Source of the DNA: Acidobacteriota bacterium
GTDB taxonomy: Bacteria > Acidobacteriota > Thermoanaerobaculia > Gp7-AA8
Assembly: GCA_019244185.1 (NCBI GenBank)
Contig: JAFATB010000017.1
Coordinates: 1-37,864, forward strand
Reading direction: 5' to 3'
DNA: 37,864 nucleotides
How positions within the stretch are numbered: the stretch's first letter is position 1; every line of letters begins with the position of its first letter. The position numbers and the translations under genes were made by a program. A model generated the notes under the pieces. The model had not been told where the DNA came from, ran no database searches, and saw only the letters and a list, made by a program, of their open reading frames with translations. Shown here piece after piece: positions 32,013 to 37,864 of the stretch.

Positions 32013-33356
32013 CTAGAACGTATGCGCGCCGTGCGCGCCGATGGCGAATTGCAGTTGCAGAAGAAGTTCGTTGTACGAGGGACCGTGATCGCCGAGCATC
32101 GTGCGCCGCAGCTGCGCGCGCAGCTGGCTGAACTCGGAGGGCCAGAAGCTGATCGTGCCGGAGATCGCGTGATCGGTATCGAGTCCGATCGCGGCGAGCC
32201 GGTCGGAGCGATCGAAGCGCACGCCGGCGAACCAGCGCTGCGCGAGCTGGTAGTCGGCCGACGCGTAGTAGCCGTAGAGCGTGTCGCTCGCATCCGCACG
32301 CTCGTTCGCGAGTCCTTCGAAGCGCACGATGAGCGAGTTGTAGATCGAGCGCATCAGCGGCTTCCAGCGATACGTGACGTCGACGCCGGTGAAGCGGTTG
32401 TGGCCTTGAATGGCCACGTCGGAAATCTGCGGCAGCGTCCCTGTCGCGTAGCTCGCGCCGACTTCGAGATTGCTGTTCTCGCTGAGGTCGCGGAACGCTT
32501 TCACGTGCGCGTTGTAGAAGAGGTCGTTCTGCGCGGTGCGGCCGAAGACGCCTTCGACGTCGCCGCTGTACACCTCGCCGGTGACCTCGAGGTACGTGTT
32601 CCACGGATTGGGGATCGCGCGGCTGACGGAGATGCCGACGTCGTTGAGCCCTTCGTCGCCGAAGAAGCGCGTGATCATCAGCGGCTCGTCGACCCACGGC
32701 CGCACGTGCGTGTGCCACGTGTTGGCCTTGCCGAACGTCGCTTTGGTCTTGCCGACTTTCGCGCTGAGACCCCACGGCAGCGCGGTGAAGAGCGCGTAGC
32801 CTTCTTCGACGTCGATGCCCTGGCGGTTGATCGAGAGGAAGAAGCGCCCTTTCGCGTACGGATCGATCGCGGCTTCCGCGGCGAGCTCCACTTCATCGAC
32901 GTCGAACGGCGCGCGTTCTTCGAGCGGGTTGACGTCGCCGGCATGGCCGAGGAATGTGCCGATCACGGAGAGATCGGGATTGAGCGCTTTCGCCGCGCCG
33001 GGATTGCTCGCGTTCTCGACGGTCTGCACGTCCGTGAGCGCGGGCGCGGCGTTCGGCTCCTGCGTCGTGTTCGCGGGCGCGGGCGTCGTCGCCGGTTGCG
33101 TCTGCGCCTGCGCGGGCGGCGTGGCGACGTCGATCTTCGTCAGATCTTCTTCCTGCGCCGGCGCGGCTTCGGTCGTCGCCGGCGCCGGTTTCAGTTGCTT
33201 CAGTTCCTGGCGAATCTCTTCCGCCTGCCGCAGCAGTTCATTCAGTTTCTGTTCGAGTTGGTTGATGCGATCGTCCTGCGCCTGTTGCTGCGCCGCGAGC
33301 GGCGGCGCGGCGAAGGCGGCGAGCACGAGCAACATGCCGAGACCACGACGGGTCAT
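32013..33356 (-). CDS. Outer-membrane beta-barrel protein with coiled-coil N-terminus
   Basis: A 447-aa exported protein. A signal peptide (MTRRGLGMLLVLAAFAAPPLAA) is followed by a coiled coil (about 24-55), a Pro/Ala/Thr-rich linker (about 56-115) and a long region of alternating strands with aromatic girdles from about 125. It ends with a terminal strand (LLLQLQFAIGAHGAHTF). The layout resembles porins with a trimerising coiled coil. The tight link to a metal ABC importer suggests it is the outer-membrane entry route for the metal; that is inference. TCCTCCTT at 33361-33368 on the plus strand is a strong ribosome binding site for this minus-strand gene. Confidence 0.82.
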   Translation of the reverse strand: MTRRGLGMLLVLAAFAAPPLAAQQQAQDDRINQLEQKLNELLRQAEEIRQELKQLKPAPATTEAAPAQEEDLTKIDVATPPAQAQTQPATTPAPANTTQEPNAAPALTDVQTVENASNPGAAKALNPDLSVIGTFLGHAGDVNPLEERAPFDVDEVELAAEAAIDPYAKGRFFLSINRQGIDVEEGYALFTALPWGLSAKVGKTKATFGKANTWHTHVRPWVDEPLMITRFFGDEGLNDVGISVSRAIPNPWNTYLEVTGEVYSGDVEGVFGRTAQNDLFYNAHVKAFRDLSENSNLEVGASYATGTLPQISDVAIQGHNRFTGVDVTYRWKPLMRSIYNSLIVRFEGLANERADASDTLYGYYASADYQLAQRWFAGVRFDRSDRLAAIGLDTDHAISGTISFWPSEFSQLRAQLRRTMLGDHGPSYNELLLQLQFAIGAHGAHTF

Positions 33357-33392
33357 CGTCTCCTCCTTGCGTAATCGTCGATTCGTGACGAG

Positions 33393-33677
33393 CTACGCGA
33401 GGGAGGGAGGGCCGCGCGAAACGAGGACGAGCAACGCGCCGGCGGCGAGTCGCAGCGGCACCGATGCGACCTGCGTCCACGCCACCGTGAGCGGCGCGAC
33501 GATGGGGGAGACGTTGCTGGCCTTGTCGGCACCGAATGCGCAAACAGGGCACACGGGGGCGGCCGAGCTGCCCTCGGGAATGAGGGAGTGGTGATGCACG
33601 ACCGCCTGCCCGACGAGCAGGACGGCCAGCGCGACCACGATGGCTAGCTTCAGATGCCGCATGCGACGGCGTAGCAT
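33393..33677 (-). CDS. Small membrane protein with His3 and CxxC motifs (DUF2946-like)
   Basis: A protein of about 94 aa with a basic N-terminus, one strong hydrophobic helix (AIVVALAVLLVGQAVV) followed directly by HHHS, then CPVCAFGADKA and a second hydrophobic stretch near the C-terminus. The helix-HHH-CxxC layout resembles DUF2946-type proteins often found next to metal or TonB transport genes; this family call is tentative. The His and Cys residues could bind a metal. The start is uncertain: ATG 33677 is chosen, with ATG 33662 (MRHLKLAIV) and TTG 33716 as alternatives. It lies 36 bases before the outer-membrane barrel gene and probably leads that operon. Confidence 0.6.
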   Translation of the reverse strand: MLRRRMRHLKLAIVVALAVLLVGQAVVHHHSLIPEGSSAAPVCPVCAFGADKASNVSPIVAPLTVAWTQVASVPLRLAAGALLVLVSRGPPSLA

Positions 33678-33721
33678 AGCTCGTTTTCTGCGCCGTTCGT
33701 CGTCAGGGAACCGCAAAGGAA

Positions 33722-33729
33722 TTTATATC
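33722..33729. promoter_or_regulatory. A/T-rich -10-like element between divergent operons
   Basis: The sequence TTTATATC gives TATAAA on the minus strand (33722-33727), about 45 bases before the small His/Cys protein start at 33677. It gives TATATC on the plus strand, 43 bases before trxA. No clear -35 box is present for either direction. It is the only A/T-rich island in the region. Confidence 0.3.
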
Positions 33730-33771
33730 GGCGAAGGCGAATTTGTGTGACTCGTTAGGAGACTTGGCAAC

Positions 33772-34101
33772 ATGGCAGATTCGAATGCAGTGCAGCAGCT
33801 TGGCGACAACGATTTCGACAGCGTCCTCAACGGCGGCAAGCCGGTCTTCGTCGACTTCTGGGCACCGTGGTGCGGACCGTGCCGCATCATCGGACCGCTC
33901 GTCGAAGAGCTCGCTCCGTCCTACAACGGCAAAGCGGTGATCGGAAAGCTGAACGTCGACGACAACCCGAACGTCGCGCAGCGCTACGGCGTGACCTCGA
34001 TCCCGACGCTGATGATGTTCAAGGACGGCAAGCTCGTCGACCGCATCGTCGGCGCCGTGCCGAAGGGCACGCTCCAGCAGTTCATCGATCGCAACCTCTG
34101 A
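33772..34101 (+). CDS. trxA: Thioredoxin
   Basis: A 109-aa cytoplasmic thioredoxin with the redox centre WCGPCR (Cys34, Cys37), the buried Asp in VDFWAPW, the cis-proline segment TSIPTLMMF and KDGKLVDRIVGAVPK near the end. Length and motifs are standard. It reduces disulfides using thioredoxin reductase. AGGAGA 9 bases upstream supports ATG 33772. The gene stands alone, divergent from the metal-uptake run, and ends in a strong terminator. Confidence 0.97.
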   Translation: MADSNAVQQLGDNDFDSVLNGGKPVFVDFWAPWCGPCRIIGPLVEELAPSYNGKAVIGKLNVDDNPNVAQRYGVTSIPTLMMFKDGKLVDRIVGAVPKGTLQQFIDRNL

Positions 34102-34129
34102 TCGCGCGCTTCCAACGCGCGCATGACGG

Positions 34130-34157
34130 AAACGGCGGGCGCAAGCCCGCCGTTTTC
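34130..34157 (+). terminator. Rho-independent terminator of trxA
   Basis: An 11-bp perfect stem (34130-34140 with 34145-34155) and GCAA loop, followed by TCGTT after a T-run of four. The stem also has T3 on the minus strand, so it may act weakly for the convergent M24 peptidase gene. Confidence 0.75.
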
Positions 34158-34189
34158 GTTGATGGTCGGGGCGCAAGCCCGCCGTTTTC
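34137..34189. repeat. 21-bp direct repeat covering the terminator half-stem
   Basis: The 21-base sequence at 34137-34157 (starting GGGCGCAAGCCC and ending GTTTTC) recurs exactly at 34169-34189, 32 bases away. The second copy lacks the full upstream stem arm, so it forms only a short hairpin. Confidence 0.8.
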
Positions 34190-34192
34190 CGT

Positions 34193-35365
34193 TTACGGCT
34201 CGAGCCGGTACGCGCCGCGGCACAGCGTCTCGACGCCGGTCTCGGTCACGACGAACGTGTCTTCGATGCGCACGCCGAGCTCGCGCTCGGGGAAGTAGAG
34301 TCCCGGCTCGATGGTGAGCACGTCGCCGGTTTCGACGCGGTCGCGGTTGTTCGGATTGAGCGCGAACGACGGCATCTCGTGGATGTCGAGCCCGACGCCA
34401 TGCCCGAGCCCGTGCACGTAGCCGCGGTGCGTCGACGGCTCGCTGCGGATCGTTGGATATCCACGCTTCTCGAAGAAGTCGCAGACGAGCAGCTGATACG
34501 ACGACGCGAGCGTGCCCGGCACCATCGCATCGCGCGCGCGGGTGAACGCCTCCAGCACATCCGCATGCAGCCGCCGCAGCTCGTCCGGAATCGGGCCGAC
34601 GCAGAACGTGCGCGTGAGATCGAAGAAGTAGCCGGTGGCTTTGTCGGCCGGAAAGATGTCGAGGACGATCGGCACGGACGGGCGGATCTCGGCGGACGCG
34701 TCGCCGCGCGAATGCGGCACGCCGGCATCGCGTCCCTGCGAGAGGATGGTCTCGTGATCTTCGATCATGCCGAGGCGCGCGATCTCGCTCGCGACGAGCT
34801 CCTTCAGTTCACCGAGCTTCATCCCCGGACGCCACGCGCGCAGCCGCTCGCGTACGGCATCGACGACCTGCTCGGTGCGCTCGCCGACGTCGCGGATCGC
34901 GGCGAGTTCGCGCGCGTCCTTGCGCTTGCGCGCGAGCTGGATGAGGTCCTGTCCGTCGCCGCGATCGACGCGGATGCCGCGGCGTTCGAGCGCGTCCGGC
35001 ATGCCGGCGTACAACTGCAGAGGCGCGTTGCCGAAGAAGGCGACGGAGTCCGCGCCGAGGAAGCGAAGGATGTTCGCGAAGAGCTCCGCGTGCGCCTCGA
35101 CGGCATTCGGCGCCTCGCGAAAGATGCGTTCGTGATCGAATTCGTGGACGAGATGCACTTCGAGACCCGTCGCCGCCGCTTCGTCGCGTTCCATCGGATA
35201 CGTGACGACCACGGGCTCGCGGCCGGGGAGTTTGATCGCGTAGCCGCGCGTGACTTTCGCGCCGCGCGTCAGCCAGCGGAACGACGGGTGCATCGCCTCG
35301 TGCATCGGGACGAAGAGCGCGCCGAGGCCGCGGGCGCGCAGGAGAGGATCGAGATCGCGCAGCAT
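34193..35365 (-). CDS. M24 family Xaa-Pro peptidase
   Basis: A 390-aa cytoplasmic aminopeptidase-P/prolidase-like enzyme. It has an N-terminal creatinase-like domain (about 1-150) and a C-terminal pita-bread catalytic domain. All five metal ligands are visible: Asp236 and Asp249 (VLDIFPAD, FFDLTRTF), His322 (HGLGHGVGLDIHE), Glu353 (TIEPGLYF) and Glu368 (RIEDTFVV). It should remove N-terminal residues before proline or split Xaa-Pro dipeptides. ATG 35365 is 32 bases from the divergent EEP gene. The end lies just past the trxA terminator repeat. Confidence 0.94.
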   Translation of the reverse strand: MLRDLDPLLRARGLGALFVPMHEAMHPSFRWLTRGAKVTRGYAIKLPGREPVVVTYPMERDEAAATGLEVHLVHEFDHERIFREAPNAVEAHAELFANILRFLGADSVAFFGNAPLQLYAGMPDALERRGIRVDRGDGQDLIQLARKRKDARELAAIRDVGERTEQVVDAVRERLRAWRPGMKLGELKELVASEIARLGMIEDHETILSQGRDAGVPHSRGDASAEIRPSVPIVLDIFPADKATGYFFDLTRTFCVGPIPDELRRLHADVLEAFTRARDAMVPGTLASSYQLLVCDFFEKRGYPTIRSEPSTHRGYVHGLGHGVGLDIHEMPSFALNPNNRDRVETGDVLTIEPGLYFPERELGVRIEDTFVVTETGVETLCRGAYRLEP

Positions 35366-35397
35366 GATGGTGCGCGGATTGTAGGCGTTGAGGTGGG

Positions 35398-36090
35398 ATG
35401 AGCAGTATTCGGGTGATGTCGTACAACATTCAGGGACACGCGGCGATGCGGCGCGAGGATCATCTGCCGAAGCTGGCGGAAGTGATCGCGGCGGCGGCGC
35501 CCGACGTCGTCGGTCTGCAGGAAGTGCATTGCCGCACGCGCGTGGGGCCGGTGCATCAGGGCGAGGTGCTCGCGTCGCTCACCGGGATGAACCTCTGGTT
35601 CGGCCGCAGCTGCGCGATGGACGGAGGCGACTACGGCAACGCGGTGCTGACGCGCGGCACGATCGTCGACGCGGTCGTGCACCCGCTGCCGGGCTCCGGC
35701 GAGCCGCGCTCGGTGCTGCAGACCGACATCGATCTCGACGGCGCGTCGTTCACGTTCTTCGTCACGCACCTCGCCGCGTGGGGACGCCTTCTGCGCGTTG
35801 CGCGCATGCGCCAGATCGCCACGCTCGGCGACGTCACCGCGCGCGCGAAACTGCCGCACGTGCTCGTCGGCGACTTCAACGTCCCGCCGGCGGCGGAGGA
35901 GATCCGCGCGCTCCTCGCGCACGGTCACCTGCGCGTGATCGGCGACGCGAAGGAAGCGACGTTTCCGATGACGCGGCAGCGCCTCGACTACGTCTTCTGC
36001 GACGCGCCGTGGACGTGCGTCCGCGCGGAAGTGATCCGGCGCGGCCCGTCGGATCACTGGGCGGTGGTGGTGGATCTGGAGCTGGGTTAG
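35398..36090 (+). CDS. Endonuclease/exonuclease/phosphatase (EEP) family hydrolase
   Basis: A 230-aa protein of the DNase-I/EEP fold without signal peptide. Motifs are MSYNIQG, VVGLQEVH (metal-binding Glu), VGDFNVPP, RLDYVFC and the catalytic SDHWAVVVDL. Substrates in this family range from nucleic acids to phosphoinositides and sphingomyelin, and cannot be told here. The stop codon overlaps the stop of the convergent aminotransferase gene (36087-36090), leaving no intergenic terminator. Confidence 0.92.
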   Translation: MSSIRVMSYNIQGHAAMRREDHLPKLAEVIAAAAPDVVGLQEVHCRTRVGPVHQGEVLASLTGMNLWFGRSCAMDGGDYGNAVLTRGTIVDAVVHPLPGSGEPRSVLQTDIDLDGASFTFFVTHLAAWGRLLRVARMRQIATLGDVTARAKLPHVLVGDFNVPPAAEEIRALLAHGHLRVIGDAKEATFPMTRQRLDYVFCDAPWTCVRAEVIRRGPSDHWAVVVDLELG

Positions 36091-37187
36091 GCGCGCAGGA
36101 TCTCGCCAAACGCCCCCATGAACGCCTTCATCTCATCCTGCGTCCCAACGGTCACGCGCAGGTGTTGCGGGAGGGCGGGGAAGACGCGGCCGACGCGGAT
36201 GTTGCGCTCGCGGAAGGCGGCGATGACGGGCTTGGCGTCGCGGCGGAGCTCGACCATGAAGAAGTTCGCTTCGCTCGGGAGCGTGCGGTAGCCGAGGCGC
36301 GTGAGCTCGGCGGTCGTCCAGGCGCGGACGTCGCTGTTGCGTTTGCGCGAGGACGCGGCGTGCGGCTCGTCGGCGAGCGCGGCGCGCGCGGCGACGACGC
36401 CGAGGAGATTCATCGCGTTGAAGGCTTGATGGCGGCCGAGGGTCTCGATGAGCGCGGGCGCGCCGACGGCGTAGCCGCAGCGGAGGCCGGCCATCGCGTA
36501 GACCTTCGAGAACGTGCGCGCGACGAGGAGGTTCGGCTTCGACGCGGCCAGCGACGCGACGCTCTCGTAGTCGCTCGACGTCGCGTAGTGGTGATATGCC
36601 TCGTCGACGAGCACGATCGTCGGTTCCGGCACCGCGTCGAGGAACGCGCGCATCGCCGCTTTCGGCGTGATCGTGCCGGTCGGATTGTTCGGGTTGCAGA
36701 TGTAGACGAGGCCCGCGCCGCGCGCGGCGTCGCGCATCTTGTCGAGATCGTGCGCGTACGCGGTGTCGAGCGGCACTTTCACGACGTCGGTCGCGGCGGC
36801 GTCGTACCAGAGCGCCTCGAACGTCGGATCGGCGGTGACGAGCTTCCGCCCGCCGCCGAGGAACGCGAGCGCGGCGTCGTGGAGGATGTCGCTCGAGCCG
36901 TTGCCGACGAGCACGGAGTCCGTCGAGACGTCGTGCAGCTTCGCGATGCGCTCGCGGAGCGCGCGCTCCGCCTCGTCCGGATAGCGGCAGACGTTCGCGA
37001 GCGCATCCTGCACCGCGCGCATCGCCAGCGGCGACGGCCCGTACGGATTCTCGTTCGCGTTCAGCAGCACCGGCGCGCCGGGCGCGGTGCGCGCGAGGAG
37101 CACGGGGAACGAGGGGAGCGCGGCCACCGCCGCACCGGTGCCGAGCAGGCGAGCGAAGCCGCGGCGGGAAACATCGATTTGTTGCAT
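36087..37187 (-). CDS. HisC-like PLP aminotransferase with Tat signal peptide
   Basis: A 366-aa class I/II aminotransferase closest in motif pattern to histidinol-phosphate aminotransferase: NENPYGPSP (45-53), GNGSSDIL, CNPNNPTGT (164-172), VDEAYHHY (Asp195), the PLP lysine in ARTFSKVYAMAGLRCGY (Lys228) and HLRVTVGT (Arg344). The N-terminus MQQIDVSRRGFARLLGTGA, with a following hydrophobic stretch, is a good twin-arginine signal (Arg8, Arg9), so the folded PLP enzyme would be exported to the periplasm. A cytosolic HisC needs no such leader, and no histidine gene is nearby. Substrate unknown. ATG 37187 gives the full signal. Confidence 0.88.
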   Translation of the reverse strand: MQQIDVSRRGFARLLGTGAAVAALPSFPVLLARTAPGAPVLLNANENPYGPSPLAMRAVQDALANVCRYPDEAERALRERIAKLHDVSTDSVLVGNGSSDILHDAALAFLGGGRKLVTADPTFEALWYDAAATDVVKVPLDTAYAHDLDKMRDAARGAGLVYICNPNNPTGTITPKAAMRAFLDAVPEPTIVLVDEAYHHYATSSDYESVASLAASKPNLLVARTFSKVYAMAGLRCGYAVGAPALIETLGRHQAFNAMNLLGVVAARAALADEPHAASSRKRNSDVRAWTTAELTRLGYRTLPSEANFFMVELRRDAKPVIAAFRERNIRVGRVFPALPQHLRVTVGTQDEMKAFMGAFGEILRA

Positions 37188-37286
37188 GAAGGAATTATGC
37201 GCTTCTCGCTCGCCGCGCACCGCCGTTCGAATGTGCTCGTAGTGGGCCTCCGGCCCGTGATGTGCTACGTTTCCGCGTCGGACTGC

Positions 37287-37864
37287 ATGCAGGCGGAAGA
37301 ACAGCAGCACTCGCGGCGCTACCTCCTCACTCTTTCGCTCGGCGCCCTCGGAGTGGTCTACGGCGACATCGGGACGAGCCCGCTGTACGCGTTTCGCGAG
37401 TGTTTCTCGAAAGAGCACGGGCTCGCGGTGAACGCCGAGAACATCCTCGGCATCCTCTCGCTCGTCTTCTGGTCGCTCGTCGTCGTCATCTCGATCAAGT
37501 ACCTGCTCTTCGTGATGCGCGCGGACAACCGCGGGGAAGGCGGCATCCTCGCGCTGATGTCGCTCGTGCGTCCGCGCAAGTCCGTGCGGCGCGGCGCGCT
37601 GCTCGCGCTCGGCCTCTTCGGCGCGGCGCTGCTCTACGGCGACGGCATGATCACGCCGGCGATCTCCGTGCTCGGCGCGGTGGAGGGCCTGCAGGTCATC
37701 GCCCCCGCGCTCGGCCACGTCGTCGTACCGGCGACGTTCGCGATCATCTTCACGCTGTTCTACTTCCAGTACAAAGGCACCGCGAAGGTCGGCGGCGCGT
37801 TCGGCTGGATCATGCTCGCGTGGTTCCTCGCCATCGGCGCGTTGGGCATCGGCGAGATCGTGCA
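37287..37864 (+). CDS. kup: Kup-type potassium transporter, 5' part
   Basis: The gene runs off the right edge; 192 codons are visible. The frame opens with a short basic N-terminus (EEQQHSRRYLL), then the diagnostic Kup motif GVVYGDIGTSPLYAFRE. After it come SLVVVISIKYLLFVMRADN, GEGGILALMSL and LLYGDGMITPAISV. Kup proteins import potassium with protons across the inner membrane. ATG 37287 gives the usual distance to the first helix; in-frame ATG 37260 and GTG 37257 would lengthen the N-terminus by about ten residues. There is no strong ribosome binding site before either. Confidence 0.94.
   Translation, partial: MQAEEQQHSRRYLLTLSLGALGVVYGDIGTSPLYAFRECFSKEHGLAVNAENILGILSLVFWSLVVVISIKYLLFVMRADNRGEGGILALMSLVRPRKSVRRGALLALGLFGAALLYGDGMITPAISVLGAVEGLQVIAPALGHVVVPATFAIIFTLFYFQYKGTAKVGGAFGWIMLAWFLAIGALGIGEIV

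Noticed and set aside
1..37864. tRNA or rRNA genes, CRISPR arrays, insertion sequences, phage or attachment sites
   Set aside because: Reading through the window showed no cloverleaf-like conserved arms, no regularly spaced repeats, and no transposase or integrase motifs.

Overview
The window is a dense, G+C-rich bacterial chromosome segment with 44 protein-coding genes (two cut by the window ends), no RNA genes, no insertion sequences and no CRISPR. No gene-free stretch reaches 300 bases; the longest, 17010-17252, holds a good promoter. The mix of a GWxTD-type protein, DUF3011 repeats, a TPR lipoprotein-TonB-ExbB-ExbD-ExbD module, TonB and outer-membrane barrel proteins, and an ACAD10/11-like acyl-CoA dehydrogenase plus phosphotransferase points to a Gram-negative, probably aerobic, heterotrophic member of the Acidobacteriota or a near relative. 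That assignment is inference from gene content, not from a marker gene.

Layout. 1-904: 3' end of a biotin carboxylase. 972-1907: secreted Cys-rich protein with four DUF3011 repeats, closed by a strong terminator. 1969-4976 (-): SDR, acyl-CoA dehydrogenase and phosphotransferase operon, probably hydroxyacyl-CoA catabolism. 5020-9015: secreted two-module protein, pirin (-), secreted L,D-transpeptidase-like protein and FUSC-type membrane protein. 9021-13115 (-): complete BMP-type (purine nucleoside-like) ABC importer: lipoprotein, double ATPase and two permeases. 13195-17009: acidic 65-aa protein, GWxTD-like protein, RibBA and a tryptophan-2,3-dioxygenase-family protein with altered substrate-site residues. 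17130-20474: TPR lipoprotein, TonB, ExbB and two ExbD genes behind a clear sigma70-type promoter. 20488-23968: DoxX (-), then CPBP protease, thiolase, an orphan STN-domain protein and a VTT/DedA-like membrane protein, the last three overlapping by a few bases. 24060-25861: M23 peptidase overlapping a bactofilin-like beta-solenoid protein. 25868-26449 (-): TMEM175-type channel.

26494-33677 (-) is an almost gapless nine-gene run. In transcription order it reads: small His/Cys membrane protein, outer-membrane barrel, zinc/manganese-type binding protein, its permease, a membrane-anchored L,D-transpeptidase homologue without its catalytic residues, an intact L,D-transpeptidase, a CDP-alcohol phosphatidyltransferase, a GalT-like nucleotidyltransferase and a rhomboid protease. 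No ATPase for the metal transporter is in the run. 33772-34101 is thioredoxin with a duplicated terminator hairpin. 34193-36090 carries an M24 peptidase (-) and an EEP-family hydrolase (+). 36087-37187 (-) is a HisC-like aminotransferase with a Tat signal, and 37287 to the end is the start of a Kup potassium transporter.

No single obviously new system stands out. The best candidates for a second look are the dioxygenase-family protein with a rebuilt substrate loop, the active/inactive L,D-transpeptidase pair, the metal-uptake cluster lacking an ATPase, the M23/bactofilin-like pair, the Tat-exported aminotransferase and the RibBA with a His-to-Gln change at a metal-ligand position.
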